Shown: positions 48,719 to 60,797, numbered from the stretch's first letter. The stretch: 64,000 nucleotides of DNA from Liopterus haemorrhoidalis (GCA_963971575.1 OZ020611.1:58127381-58191380), one strand, 5' to 3'. The notes: a model not told the origin generated them from the sequence alone. Translations and numbers: made by a program.

Positions 48719-49255
48719 TATTGATGTGCGATCACCGGTTCTATAACATTAATGTCGGGTGACTGCGGAGAAATTTGTATTACTCTAGGGTAGTTATAAA
48801 GCATCCACTACTTTAATAAGTATGAGGTATGTTTGGGGTTGTTGTCTTGGTAAAATTTAAAATATTCCTGAAGTCCAAATTTTTCTTCCATACTTTTCAT
48901 ATTATTTTATAAAACATCTAAATACATATATTTATTTATGTTTCCTTCTATAAAGGAACTAATTACCTACTCCCAAACCATTAAACTGCTACCTCCATTT
49001 TTTACAGTGGCCTGCAGATTCTACAATTTGAACTCTTCATTCGGTTTTCACCACACGTTTATCCTTCCATCTGATGCCATCAAGTTAAATTTGCTTTCGT
49101 CACAAAAAATAACGGTCCGCATCCTGAAGTCCACATTTTTGTTCCAAGGCAAATTCGATGTGTTGTCTTTTGTTTTCTTACGCTCCTTTTATTAAGCGTC
49201 TTTCTGACTATACTGTCATCAAAATTGTTCTTTCTTAGTCTCTATGGACTGTTTC
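48719..49255 (-). pseudogene. Tc1/Tc3-like transposase relic
   Basis: Minus-strand frames give QRQHIEFALEQKCGL-type text, SKFNLMASDGR (after the first catalytic Asp), a KPNEEFKL block, a YKGNINKYMYLDVL-like block and at the end QISPQSPDINVIEPVIAH, in which SPDIN-IE is the third catalytic motif. The middle is badly decayed by shifts. No TIRs seen. Confidence 0.7.
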
Positions 49256-49462
49256 AGCACTCACTTTTTATCTAAAATACTTTTCAATCGCTACAGTGAT
49301 CCGTACGACGATTTCAAATGACCCGTATAAAAGAAGATTGAAGTTGAAGTTGTAGTTCTGAAAATTCTAAAGAGAGATTCTAACATAACTAAGGTTGGCT
49401 CTAAGTGAGCGCAATCACGAAACATGGTAGGAAAATTGACAAATATGATAATAATTTAATTA

Positions 49463-49762
49463 TTACCTGTTATATGCCGGTATTAAATATGCCAAATACA
49501 AGGGTATTATCTCAGGTATAGTTAACGAGATTAGCGATAAAGCTGCAGATTTGAATCTACAAAATTTCAAATTTAATTGTGACACGTCTTGGAAAAAAAT
49601 CGCCATCGCTGGCATAGACAAATCTGGGTTGCGCGTCTCATAAATACGAAGCTTCTCATCTCGTAAGAGACATCCTTGGATCAACCAACAGTTGCTTTTA
49701 CTAAGACGTGTAATGATGGTTTGTGCTCCGCTGTTGTTCCTATATGAATAAGACCATGTCAT
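49463..49762 (-). pseudogene. Fragment of an RNase H LINE protein end
   Basis: MTWSYSYRNNSGAQTIITRL, SNCWLIQGCLLRDEKLRIYE and TRNPDLSMPA align with the linker-and-knuckle section of copy B (GSSYRINRREETAITRLRIG; GHLLRAEESPICE; CNTDLSV). One Cys of the knuckle is lost (CNTD to RNPD). About 60 codons align; the rest of the ORF does not. Confidence 0.6.
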
Positions 49763-49804
49763 CCATCATCGGATGTAAGTCTCCCCTACTGCGTTCTATT
49801 CTTC

Positions 49805-50560
49805 TCTAATGGTGTTTTTTTTTTTTCATCCAGTCGTGTCCTTCATACCTTTTAATGTCCGTATCTTGTTTGGGGCCTTCCGATTGGGCGATTATGTGAT
49901 TGGTTTCATCAGTTGTCACTGAGTTGACAAATCTTTCTCACAACATCTGTGACTTTTGATGTGCTGCGTATAGAGTCGTTAGCTCTTCAGTATCGCAGAG
50001 TGACACCTGTCATACGTCTCTCCATTGTTCTTTGTGTGCCCTGTAGTTTTCTCATAATACTTTTATTTATTGCCCATGTCTCAGTACAGTATGTGATTAC
50101 TGGCAGTATACACTGATCAAAGGTCTGAACTTTTAAGGTGTTAGGCATTCTGAATAGAAAATAAGTTCCATTTTGCTAAATGCAGTCCAACCCAGTGATA
50201 TGCGTATTCTTAAGTCTATTTTAAGATTATCTTTAGAGATCCATATTTTCAGTCCAAGATAAATATATGAGTCTACTCTTTCAGCGCCATTTTGAGTCGG
50301 ATTGTTTCGGATTTCGTTAAAAGGTGGAGCATTTGCCATATACTTGTTCTTGGTTAAATTATTGTTTAGACCAATTTCTCCAGATTTTTCATGCAGTTGT
50401 TTCAGCATGATTTGTAGAGCGTTAAAGCTGTTTGCAGTTATCGTTAGCAGACCTTAGGTGCTATGACCAATTGTTTCACATAAACTTTAGCATCATCTAA
50501 CGTATACGACTATACCTTCGACTATTGTCTTCTCTAAGTTTTAGAACCTTGTGGAGAGGT
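49805..50560 (-). pseudogene. LINE reverse transcriptase relic
   Basis: Minus strand: a worn DD motif (LDDAKVYV) near 50500, then LKQLHEKSGEIGLNNNLTKN, DSYIYLGLKIWISKDNLKID, RIRISLGWTAFSKMELIFYS, and after a shift KVFDQCILPVITYCTETWAI and MRKLQGTQRTMERRMTGVTL. This is the palm-to-thumb order of an RTE-like RT (YLGQxI...RRIxLGWxAFGK...PVMTYGSETW...RAMERxMLGVSL). Stops throughout. Confidence 0.8.
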
Positions 50561-51245
50561 GACCCATGAATCAAAGGCTTTAATTATACTCAATTGGTAA
50601 AAATCTTTCTGATTAATTTCTCGCAGACCGAGACGTCTTCAACGTTTCGTTGAAGTATTCTCAGCAGTTGTCTAAAAATATCTAGGCCTTCGAAATACCT
50701 AGGCTCTATGATAAATTAAAAAATCCGATTCAACAAGAAAACATATATTCAACAGTTTTCAAACTGCTAATTCATTTTATTTTACACTCGTCTCTATCAT
50801 CAAAACAAATTTGTCACACTAAGGAAACTCTAATATCATGTACTACGATAAAATAGTATGTCCCAAAATTATGTAATACTCTAAAACATGGACCGTGCAC
50901 TTATTATTAATTGTTGCGAAACTTACGCTAGAAATGTATGGGCTTATTTTTGATTTAAATTCTTAACAGTAGCTCGATATACCATATTTTTATACAGTAA
51001 ATTATTCAGTATACTTCAATATCTAAATGTAAACTCTAGATATCGTACGAACCCAATGGTAATATTCCTACGGTACATTTATTCTAGGACAATTTGGAAC
51101 CTCTAGCACATTTCAACATAAATTAGTATACCACGGAAGTCCGCGCGACTCCCTTGTATACAGGGCCATATTTCGTAATAGTATATTACATATAATTGAT
51201 TCCCTGGTGAACAGGATAGATTTAGCTGATATAGATAGATTTAGA
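50561..51245. other. Intron 1 sequence; small hairpin
   Basis: CTTCAACGTTTCGTTGAAG at 50637-50655 is an 8-bp stem with a TTT loop. Otherwise unassigned. A hAT-like CAGCGGTTCTTAACCGG end begins at 51247. Confidence 0.4.
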
Positions 51246-51284
51246 GCAGCGGTTCTTAACCGGTCTTCCACGTAAATCCTAACT

Positions 51285-52480
51285 TTCAAATGACTACTGT
51301 AAAATTTTCAACCAGCTGCGTCATATAGTATGTGTTTGACAGTAATTGAAAGCGAACCACTTGCATATTTACAAAAATGAATAAAATCGAATATCGTGCA
51401 GTGATTAGATACTTGTTTTTGAAAACGAAAACGAACGATGAGAGCAACACCGAATTGAACGATGTTTATGGGGACTCTGCACCTTAGATATCAGCAATTA
51501 AATATTGGACAGCTGCGTTTAAACGCGGTCGTAAGAGCATTTTTGATGATGAGCGTCCAGGCCGTCCAAAAGAGGTCACCACGCCAGAATTGGTGGATAA
51601 AATTCATGGAATGATAATCGACGATTGACAAGTGACGAAGCGCGAGATAGCTGAGGGTTAGGGCATCTCAACCGAAACGGGTGCTCCATATTTTGCATGA
51701 AATTGGTAATGAGGAAGCTCTCTGCCAGATGGGTGCCGCATTTGCTCTCAGTCGACAACAAACGCGATCGTCATACCATTTCGAAGCAATTGTTTCCGAT
51801 GTTCAACCGCAATAAGAAGGACTTTTGTGCCGTTTCGTAATTGTGGGCGAAACATAAATTCATCACAGCACACCAGAGACCAAGGAACAGTTGAAACAAG
51901 GGAGTGCTCCTGGTGAATCGAAGCCGAAAAAGGCCAAGGGGGTCTGTTGTCCAACAAAGTCATGACCACAGTTTTTTGGGATCCGCACAATATCATTCAC
52001 ATCGACTACCTAAAAAAGGATCACCAACGATCACGGACGTATATTATGTAGAGCAGTTCGACCAATTCGACGCCGATTTGAAGAAAAAGCGGACGCATTT
52101 GGCAAAGAAAAAAGTACTGTTCCATCAGGAACACGCACCGATCCCCAAGTGAGCAGACACAATGGCAAAACTCCATGAATTGCGCTAGAAATTGGTTTCT
52201 CATCCACCATATTAGCCAGATTTGGCCCCCTGCGACTATTATTTATTTCCAAACATGACAAATGGCTCGGTGGCAAGAGATTTTGGTCGAATGAGAAGGA
52301 CATCTCTGAAACAGAGGCCTATTTTGAGGGCTTCGAGAAATAGCATTATTCGGAGGGCATCGAAAAATTGGAGATTCGTTGGATGAAGTGTATAGTTCTA
52401 AAAGAAGACTATGTTGAGAAATAAACTTAGTTTTGCCGGTGTTTTCTTGCCTAATCCGAAATCTTTTCAACCACCCCTCG
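51285..52480 (+). pseudogene. mariner element, heavily mutated
   Basis: ATG at 51377 opens MNKIEYRAVIRYLFLKTKTN, then IKYWTAAFKRGRKSIFDDER and PGRPKEVTTPELVDKIHGMI, a mariner N-terminus (WxxxFKRGRxSxxDDxRSGRPxxxTTxE). Farther on, VMTTVFWDPHNIIHIDYL and EQFDQF fit the catalytic domain (VMxSVFWDxxGIIHIDYLxKG). Many stops and shifts. The right end is TTTTCAACCACCCCTCG with TA at 52481; the left TIR was not found, so it is truncated there. Confidence 0.82.
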
Positions 52481-52482
52481 TA

Positions 52483-53160
52483 TATGCAAAGACTAGGATG
52501 GTGAATAATCCTGTCGATCATAGCTATTTGACATGGGAAACATTATTTATGTGATTTACTGCCTCCCTAACTTTTTTAGAGAAAAAGTGCGAGAGACGAA
52601 AGTTTTTGAAATTAAATTCCTCGGCGCCGCAAAATTTGTAAAATTAATACAGAAATAATACGGAAATAATTCAAGGCATCCTACACCTTGAATATTCCAC
52701 ATCTTATATAAGGGTACCGTCATCTGATATTGAAAACCATTGAAATAGACGATGTGGTCATGCAGCAATGATAATCAAGAATGGATGATCAATATGAATA
52801 AAAATGGCCCAGTGACGAGAAATCGTTGCACGAATCTTTGACAATCCTTGAATATACTCATGTGGCCATGGTGTGTTCTTTTGTTTTCATGAATAGACCT
52901 GAAGAGTAATTTTTATTTATTTATTTTTTTATGAACATTACACATTGACATATTTAATTTTGTATTGAAGTATAAGATTACTGGTGGTTATGTAACAGGA
53001 GTTGTAGGGGTTTTTTTGGATTTCCACCATAGTTTTGTATATTTCGTTATAATTTGAGCAAAAAATAATTATAAATACTTTTATATTTTGATTATCTGTT
53101 TTAAAAATTAATGAAAATGAAAATATAAAGGGTATTCATTTGCGCACATATCAATCTATT
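52483..53160. other. Intron 1 sequence, nothing recognised
   Basis: AT-rich; no motifs. Confidence 0.35.
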
Positions 53161-54374
53161 GGCCGGTTTCACAAAGCAATGCTAAATTTTAGCAACGCTG
53201 TTAAATTTAAATTTCGTTGTTAAGCACAGTTTTGCGTTCCATAAAGCAATGTTAAATTTAGCAAAGAATTAAAGCCTCTGCTATATTAACATAGGTCTGA
53301 GGCTGGTTGAAATTTAACATTGCACTGTTACCATAGTTTTACTAATTTTTATTTCAAATATTTAAATTGAATATAAGGGAAATAGAAAAGGTAGGTTATA
53401 ATAAATATTTTTACACACAAAATCAGATATTGGAAAACATGTGTATAAGTTTTATTAATATTTAATAATATCATAAATTATAACCTCTTCATATTATTAT
53501 TTTTTTTTTTTTCTGTAAATTATTTGCCGTGTCATCAAATGAATTTTTAGATATTGCTGTGCACCTGATTCCTCGTCCGCGTATGTTAAATGACTATCCT
53601 TTAATTTGATATCCCTGCAGTTAGTTATTAACTCCTTTACTCAATCCATACACTAACCCTGAATAGAACTACAACGCAGCACACATATTGACAAGAAATA
53701 CCGTTCTGAGCCTTAAAAAGACAATTTCCATGTTTGTTTATGGGATTAAGCGAAAAAATTGACCTAAGTCGTGCAGTAATAATTGCATATTGTGATTTAC
53801 ATAATATGATAATGTTATTTAAAGACGAAACTCCACCTATTGTAGAAGAAATTCAAATACTTCGAGACGCTTCCGATGTAGTTTCGCTTGGACCAAACAG
53901 AAATTTACTAAATAATACTGCTGCAAGAACTGAGATTAATAACACCGTTTTTACTAGGTTATAAGAGAAAAATAATTTTGTTTTCTTTTTTGTAATATAT
54001 CTATTTTATATTACATGCAATATATAAAGAAATAAAGAATGTTTTAAATTATTTTCTTCATAAAAACATATGTTACATCTTCTTCCTACTTTAAAAAATG
54101 CTACGAAATAATATAGAAATAATACATGACAGGACATAATTCAAATGGTTACTAAGGTTATAATAAGCTTGTTTAACGTATAAGACAACTGTGAATTTGA
54201 TATTCATACCAATCTACCTAATAAAAACTCTAAACTGAACGCAGCACTGAAATTACTTAACACTATGTTAAAACCGATGCTATTTCTTTATGAAACGTAG
54301 TTAAATTTTAACAGCGTGTTATTTTAGCATCGTATTAGCTAACACAGGATTTAGCATTCCTTTATGAAACCGGG
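53161..54374 (+). mobile_element. PIF/Harbinger deletion derivative
   Basis: Ends GGCCGGTTTCACAAAGCAAT and, reversed, CCCGGTTTCATAAAGGAATG, both continuing GCTAAAT; subterminal AGCAATGTTAAATTTAGCA repeats are on both sides. Exact limits and the 3-bp duplication are not certain. The transposase end lies inside. Confidence 0.75.
53700..53964 (+). pseudogene. Harbinger transposase C-terminal remnant
   Basis: KIDLSRAVIIAYCDLHNMIM followed by LFKDETPPIVEEI and a stop at 53962. The block corresponds to the HARBI1-type ending (PxVIIACCVLHNxC). About 75 codons; the catalytic DDE core is absent. A stretch before it (SLKKTISMF) may be a frameshifted extension. Confidence 0.7.
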
Positions 54375-55278
54375 AATAAGACTCTCCTGTTGCCAGCAAC
54401 GTCACTAAAAGACTATCACTACGTCACTACGTCTATAAACGTTGTTTATTTGGCACACCGAACAACGTCATACTTATCCGAAGTGAGGCTGCCGTATAGT
54501 CTACGGACTGTGGATTTTGATCAGGTAGCTATCCAATCAAATCCAGTTTTAACTAAAACCACGACCTCGCAATTAAAATGAATGTATTTTTAATGCGTTT
54601 AATTCAGCTAAAGTATTTGATATTTGATGTATCAAATAAACATATTGATGAAATGTATAAAAAAATGTACAAAAAAAGTCATGTATTAAAAATATTTCAT
54701 GATAACCACTAGTTTTCTTTACATTAAATGTTTAAAGACATATTCATAAATTGCTTCACAAAAATCAGACCTGTTTTAAAAATTTCTCATGTTTACTAGT
54801 TCCCTGTTTGTTATTTTGGTGCATTACTAGATGAATCATACATCGCCAAAGCGAACCTTACATTCAAATGCCTGGCTCAGTATATTTTTTATTTTCAATG
54901 TCTCCGCAGATAGAAGTAATTTGGGAACAAGCTTATAACCAAAACAAAAGAATACATCATGACCAAGTATATTAAAAAGACTTTTCTATTTTTTATCTGT
55001 TTTTTTCATCAGTGAACTACTATAGTTAAAGCTGGATGATCTATCACATTAAAAACAGTTTCGCCTCTTTCACTTTTCCTTTAAAATAATTAAGAAAATA
55101 CGAAATCACAAAGATATTAATTTTTTCCATATAAAATCGCTATGACCGACTGTATTCAACTTTGGTTTTCTTCAATTTTTACTTTTTTATATTCGATGTG
55201 TTCCGCGACTTAAGGTAAAGAACAACTCCAATATTGATTGTGATAATTTTTAATAAACATTTGTTTTTTTTTTTATAG
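54375..55278. other. Intron 1 sequence before TRP exon 2
   Basis: Nothing recognised, except the T-rich tract TTTTTTTTTTTATAG that serves as splice acceptor ending at 55278. Confidence 0.45.
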
Positions 55279-55516
55279 AATGGCCCAAAGGGCTGAAGAA
55301 ACGGGCTACATCAACATCAACTGTGTGGACCCTCTTGGTAGGACAGCGTTGCTTATGGCCATTGATAACGAAAATCTGGAAATGGTGGAACTTCTTATCG
55401 AGCACAAAGTTGAAACCAAAGATGCACTCCTGCACGCCATCTCTGAGGAATTTGTGGAGGCTGTTGAAGTATTGCTTGACCACGAAGAAACTATACACAA
55501 ATATAATGAACCACAC
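55279..55516 (+). CDS. Trpgamma: TRPC-type channel (TRP-gamma-like), second coding exon
   Basis: Acceptor ATAG at 55275-55278, donor GTAAGT at 55517. Base 55279 completes the Arg codon from exon 1; the frame then reads [40 protein letters not shown] and [20 protein letters not shown], ending [11 protein letters not shown] in phase 0. These are the ankyrin repeats of TRPC channels (the [12 protein letters not shown] and [17 protein letters not shown] words are shared across TRP, TRPL and TRP-gamma). 79 codons plus one base. No internal stop or frameshift, in contrast to everything around it. Confidence 0.95.
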
Positions 55517-55548
55517 GTAAGTAAACCTATATATCTATTAGTCTAGAA

Positions 55549-55699
55549 CAGTAATTCCCAAAATTATTTCTTAGCGGAATCCTTATTACAATTTTCTAAA
55601 TATCGCGGAACCTTGGCCATATCTCTCATGACGTGATATTATTAAACGACATCTTATCTTGCGAAATCCCTGGCGAAGAACATAAGTTGAGAACCGTTG
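55549..55699. mobile_element. hAT MITE, 151 bp
   Basis: CAGTAATTCCCAAAATTATT and, reversed, CAACGGTTCTCAACTTATG; flanking GTCTAGAA (55541-55548) and GTCTAGAG (55700-55707), one mismatch. GCGGAATCC and GCGGAACC blocks inside. It sits only 32 bp after the donor site of TRP exon 2. Confidence 0.85.
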
Positions 55700-55707
55700 G
55701 TCTAGAG

Positions 55708-56789
55708 AAATCATACGAACAATATAACATGTCGCCACTACACTTATATACCTGATAACAATGACCCTATTCTGGAAATCATTCGCACCTTTCCCTGTGC
55801 GCGTGTTTAGAAGTAACGAGTGGTTTGAGCTCGAAGCATATTCTGAAATTAATTTTACGAATACGCAAATAAACAAGTTTGCCTCTTAAAATCTATTAAT
55901 GATAATTTGTATTCATTCCTCATATTTCGATTGTCTTTCTTACGTTTTGTTACGTCTATTTGAGCAATTTTAAAAATGAAGAATATAATAGCAGCATCAA
56001 TATTCAATATTTTGGAAAATGCTGAAAATTCTAAAAATAGATATCCGCGAATAAATAATACAGAGCACGACCCATTTAATTTGACTAATAGACAATTTAA
56101 AAAAATATTTCATATTAGCAAGATTAAGCACAGATTTTTACCGATTTATTTTATTTATTGCTATACATGCGTAAGTAGTACACGCAGTGAAAAGCAGAGG
56201 TGAAAGGGACACAAGCTCAGGACGCCAAAACAAGCACAATATATGTATATATTTTTATTTCTCGTCCTGCGGTTTTTGGGACTTCGTTCCTTTTTTTTTT
56301 CTTCTTTTTTCTCTTACTGGGTATTAATGACTGGGCGTAATAATAAACCCTATGTTAATTTAAATCTATGTCAAACCAAATTTGCAAAATTTTTCGAAAT
56401 CACTCTTTTGAACCATAAATTGTATTGTGAAGGTTTATTCTGTAACTTGTAGACAGTCACTTTTACGCTGTCAAGGTCACTATCATTTATATTGTACTGT
56501 AAGAATTTTTGACAGGATATTGTAAAAAGAAATGTCGAAAAGGTTACGGAATAGACCATCTTATCTCCAGCTAGTGAACCTACCACTAGTGTTGCCACAA
56601 CTGCAGAAGCGAATGTCGCTACTAACTTGATAAAATTCCACTACCAACTTGACAAAATTCCGCTACCAGCTCTTAAAAGTCGCTACCACCGAAAAATATG
56701 TCAATTGCCGAAGGGAGGATGCAAATATAGAAGAGGGAAGGCATATGTAATAAACAAATTATAAAAATTGAAACGTTTAATTATTATTT
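55708..56789. other. Intron 2 sequence, nothing recognised
   Basis: ORFs at 55976-56203 and 56243-56452 have no motifs. 56588-56700 has repeated GTCGCTACTAAC / ACTTGACAAAATTCC words (three partly tandem units) following CTAGTGTTGCCA, a hAT-like end. Confidence 0.35.
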
Positions 56790-57500
56790 TACACATATTA
56801 TATTAATGTTGATTAAATATAAATATAATGTTTTAATTTTTGTAAAAACAAACTTAAACGAAATTTTGATTTCAATAGTTTGCACTTTTGAAATTGTGTG
56901 CCATGTTGGTATTACAGAAATAATTAAAAATGTCAAATTATTAACATGTCATAACAATTGATACAGAGCGATCATCAAATCTTGACCGTTATGCAATACT
57001 TGACAGAATCATTTAATTATCAAATTCTATTTTTATTACCTTATACGAATTGATTATTAAATGAGCACTATTTTTCTCTACACGCCAATGAGTTGATAAC
57101 AGATATTAAGTTAGCAACACATATTTTCGTTGTTCTTAGGGTAAGTTCTTGCAAACGAAATAATCTGATTGGTTCTTTGTTAAATCGGGATTTTCAGCTA
57201 TGAATTAGAATACAGTTTTGATATTTTTAAACTCATTGTTTACTGTTACGCAACGGACTAGAAACAATGATCGCTCGGTATATATCATGTTAAAAACTGA
57301 CATTAAATTATAATGGTCGTAACCTTGAAGCACAATATAACATAACCATAAACTGTAAAGTCAATTTTATAATGTAACAGATTTTTTTAATAAGAATTAG
57401 TCAGTAGGTAATACAATATAAAAGTAACCAAAACAACTTGATCTTGTGTCTCCTTACAAAACTAAACAAATACTTCTTTTAAGCACTACGTGTGTATATC
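56790..57500. mobile_element. Relic related to the 10375 hAT element
   Basis: GTAAAAACAAACTTAAACGA, GAAATTTTGATTTCAATAGT-like, GCCATGTTGGTATTA and AAAGTAACCAAAACAACTTG match the interior of 10375-11463 in order, with an unrelated insertion or divergence at 56970-57290. It lacks the MITE that interrupts the other copy. Ends not found. Confidence 0.65.
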
Positions 57501-58073
57501 GCATATAATTGAGTAAGTACATCGCTTACCATGAATTTTTGACATTTCTAAATATTTCATATTAATCGCTGGGAGCGTGTGTTACATTTTAATATAAAAT
57601 CTCTATTCATATTCAAAAATTGTTATACTTGCATTCATTTCAAGCATGATGCTACGTTTCATTTCATAATTGCTGAGTAACAATTTTCTACTAAGTCAAA
57701 CTAATTAACAAAAGAAATATATAAATAAATAAACCAAGAAGATTAATAAACTCAAATTAACGTAGCAGTATTTTTTTAAAAGAATTGCTTGGGAAAAAGT
57801 TTAGAAGTGACCGTTGTAACAGCCAGACAAAATGAGTCCCCTGCCAACAATATCCTTTAAAGAAATTGCCCCAAGAGTAACAATACAATTTTCACATATT
57901 CAATTTTATCCCATTGTGGTAAAGAATAGGTGAAATCTGGAGATTACGTGTGTGCGTTTCAAATATATGTTGTAGAACAGTGTTTCCTAAACTTTTCAAC
58001 CTCATAACTTAAGAAATATAAATATAGCACTGTAAGTTATCAACATTTTTATGTTTATCAAATATTTATTTTT
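57501..58073. other. Intron 2 sequence
   Basis: A single hAT-like MITE end (CAGTGTTTCCTAAACTTTTC) occurs at about 57978; no partner end seen. Otherwise unassigned. Confidence 0.4.
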
Positions 58074-58074
58074 T

Positions 58075-58200
58075 GCCGGCCTGCGTAGCGTAGTGTTAAC
58101 ACAGGTGTCTCACAGAAGTCTCGGATTTGAATCCCGTTCAGGCATGGAATTTTCAAAAATGTAATTGAAAGAAAACTCATTTATTATAAATTTTAATATC
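58075..58200 (+). mobile_element. tRNA-derived SINE
   Basis: GCCGGCCTGCGTAGCGTAGT head, B box GGATTTGAATCCC at about 58122-58134, then GGCATGGAATTTTCAAAAAT as in the SINE at 1781-4050. The 3' end is AT-rich and abuts the LTR element at 58243. Confidence 0.8.
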
Positions 58201-58242
58201 CATACTAATATTAAAATTAGTTCGTGTGTTTGTTTTTATGTA

Positions 58243-58926
58243 AGTTACCTTCCGTATTATGATGACTCTGTGAGAAGCCCGCCAGACAGTGTCATGTTAA
58301 AACCCCTGACAATGCTAAATCTGTTAAGATTATAAAAAGACCATTTTTGTATATTATATTCATTCTGGTATTTGACATAAAACTATGTACTGCTAACTTT
58401 TAAATTGTAATATTAAAATAAATCCTTTTTAAAAAGACAACTCCAGTAACAATAAATATTATTGGCGCAGTCGGTAGGACTTTCAAATTATTTTCGTTCA
58501 ACTTTCTATAATCGATAACTATCGCCACTTCTGCCTACCAGAAGCGTCTAATTTCTTTGGTACAATCCGAATCGGTGAGGACCAGGGTCTTGGATGATGA
58601 TCAAAAATTATTCGATCCAAAAAATATTAACATATGGACAGTAATCCTATATCTCTGTCTCTTGAATATCCTGACCTACATCACTACAAGATATGTCGTT
58701 CAGAGGAATTCCAAGAGAGGCCAACAACACCAGGAAGTAAACGTTATCAACCTTCCAGGAGAGACTTCATTCCAGGAACGGGGGAGTTATCTTCCGTATT
58801 ATGATGACTCTTTGAGAAGCCCGCCAGACAGTGTCATGTTAAAACCCCTGACAATCCTAAATCTGTTAAGATTATAAAAAGACCATATTTGTGTATTATA
58901 TTCATTCTGGTATTTGACATAAAACT
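58243..58926 (+). mobile_element. Internally deleted gypsy/errantivirus-like LTR element
   Basis: Direct repeats starting AGTTACCTTCCGTATTATGA (58243) and AGTTATCTTCCGTATTATGA (58785) agree over about 140 bp. The first is followed at 58463 by TGGCGCAGTCGGTAGG, the tRNA-Ser type primer-binding site known from gypsy-group elements. The second is preceded by a purine tract GGAACGGGGG (58775-58784). So the order is 5' LTR (about 220 bp), primer site, 320 bp of internal remnant, purine tract, 3' LTR. The 3' LTR stops at about 58926, where a Jockey-like relic begins. gag and pol are absent. Confidence 0.8.
58557..58784 (+). pseudogene. Short coding remnant with membrane segment (possible env end)
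   Basis: An ORF opens at 58557; its first part is close to the primer-binding site and may be leader. From about 58640 it has a hydrophobic stretch, IWTVILYLCLLNILTYIT, then a basic RYVVQRNSKRG tail, and runs into the LTR. A membrane anchor with a short tail just before the purine tract is the position of the envelope C-terminus in insect errantiviruses. The upstream envelope, gag and pol are deleted. The identification is positional and tentative. Confidence 0.45.
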
Positions 58927-59340
58927 TCTTTTTAACATTTACTTTCCAACGCAACCTAGCATTAAAAGTCATGCCAAGATACTTTGCATTCAGCTCATGA
59001 GGTACAGCCATTCCGTTGATGTTCAAAGAAAGAGGTTCTGCTATTTTTTTATTGGTAAAATTCACATGAATAGACTTTAATTCGTTGAGCTTTATCCTCC
59101 ATTGTTTGGTCCAGTTAACGACAGAATTGCTCGCCATTTGGAGTTTTTCACAGATCTTTCTTGATCCTGCTCAATTGCAAGAATGATCGTCTGCAAATGT
59201 AGCTATAGTCATATCTACCAGAGTAGGCAAGTTACTGATATATAGTAAATAGAGAATGGGTCCAAGGACACTTCCTTGTGAAACTCCAGCTCTTTTATCT
59301 TTTAAGTTAAAATAATCATCTTCCTACTTGATTCTAAAAA
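58927..59340 (-). pseudogene. Jockey-like reverse transcriptase relic
   Basis: Minus strand from 59340: RAGVSQGSVLGPILYLLYIS, a FADD catalytic motif (TIATFADDHS), then VVNWTKQWRIKLNELKSIHV, NFTNKKI and ELNAKYLGMTFNARLRWKVN followed by VKKKF. This is the classic Jockey RT order (GVPQGSVLGP, FADD, W..kWRIKlNe.KS.HV.FT, KYLGMTLD..LrWK.HV). The relic is cut at the end of the 3' LTR at about 58926. One in-frame stop follows FADDHSCN. Confidence 0.85.
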
Positions 59341-59984
59341 GCCTGTCTGAATTATACGATGTTAAAATCTCTACATACTGCTACCGAAGCATTTTGTATT
59401 TAATAAATTAGATTAAATTTTAATTGTAAAAAATATTGTAGGTTCGCCTAAATAAGATAAAGTTTCAGTACACTATTATTGACGAAATTCAATTTTCCCG
59501 AAAAAGGAAATTAGTAACTTTTTGCTGATTTGTTATAGTGTAGATATGACTTCTGAATTTACTTTCTATATTTTCAAAAAGAGACTATAGTGTTATATTA
59601 TTTTATATTTCGACTATACATTCCTGGTATTATAATGAGTTTGAAATTGTATAGAGAAAAATGAAGAAAAATACTGATAAAAACACAAACAAATAGATTT
59701 TGTCGTCGGTTGCAATAAAAATTTAAGCAACGTCTAAGAATCGTTATAAATCTTAAACAGGAAGTAGCAGATATAATGAAAAATAGCAAAACTTTAGTAC
59801 GACAAATTGCTGCACCATTCATAAATACGTATAATACACATACCAACATGTTCAACGACAAGCCCACGTACATATATATATATATATATGACATCTGTAT
59901 CACAAGAAACTGGAAAAGATTAACCTTACATTTTAAAATTCAGTTGAAAAATTCGAAGTTCAACAATATTATAAGATTAAATAA
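59341..59984. other. Intron 2 sequence
   Basis: AT-rich; ATATATATATATAT at about 59873-59888. The first part of the 59776-60336 ORF is not shared with the LINE copy and is not supported as coding. Confidence 0.4.
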
Positions 59985-60797
59985 CAAAATGAATAAGGAA
60001 GTGGGGGAGAAAGAAAGGACAGTCAGAATAGACAAATCAAGGAGCGCAGGGAGATATAAGGAGGTCAGAACTATAGGGGTACTTAGCTACTCGAAGGGAG
60101 AAAGAGGAAGGTCAGGAGGGAGAGTTAGGCGGATTGCGAGGCTATGGTGCGGGAATGAAGAGAGAGGAAATAGATACTGGAGGAAACAGGAGGATAAGAT
60201 GTGCAGGATGTGCGGGGAGGAAGAAGAAGATATAGAGCACCTCGCGAAGAGGTGTAGAGAGATGACAGTATGGTCGGGGAGCACATTAGACCTGTTTCAC
60301 GAAGATGGAAGGGGGAGAGGTGGGCGAAGAAATTAGAGGCAAGAAGGATTGAGATCGAGGAAGGATAACAGGAAGGGGTAAAGGAAGGAAGGAAGAGGCC
60401 CGGTGGGAGGCAGAAGGCGAGAAATGGAAGGAAGGAAGGGGGCTGAGGTCACCTGGAAATGGGGAGGAAGGAAGGGAGATAGGAGGAGGGGTGAAGAAAC
60501 GGTTGGAAGGGAAGATAATGGAATAAAATAAATTAAAGATGGGTGAGAGAACTGGAAGCAAGAAGGAAGGAGATCGGAGAGGGAAACCAGAATGAGAATA
60601 GGAAGAAAGAGAGGGACACTGGAGCAAGAAGAAAGAAATGAGAAAATGTAATATATTGTAAATTGAATCGTACTGTATTGTACGTTATGTAATTTGAATT
60701 GTTTTGGTTATTTTATTTATTTTATTTCTATTTGTAATGGCTAATACCCTGAACGCCGCAAGGCCTAGGGAGAAATAAAGAATATATATATAACAAA
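59985..60797 (+). pseudogene. LINE 3' end with cysteine-histidine knuckle, copy 2
   Basis: KERTVRIDKSRSAGRYKEVR, GERGRSGGRVRRIARLWCGN, ERGNRYWRKQEDKMCRMCGE and EHLAKRCREMTVWSGSTLDL, ending in a stop at 60334. Nearly the same as 8820-9130, and slightly better kept: here the knuckle reads CRMCGEEEEDIEHLAKRC, with the full EH spacing. The 3' UTR is purine-rich, ending AACGCCGCAAGGCCTAGGGA and AATAAAGAATATATATATAA. 5' truncated. Confidence 0.82.

Noticed and set aside
50637..50655. Hammerhead-ribozyme core near a retroelement relic
   Set aside because: A GAAAC word is present on the minus strand, but it lies in the loop of a simple 8-bp hairpin and the CUGAUGA core and three-stem arrangement are not met.
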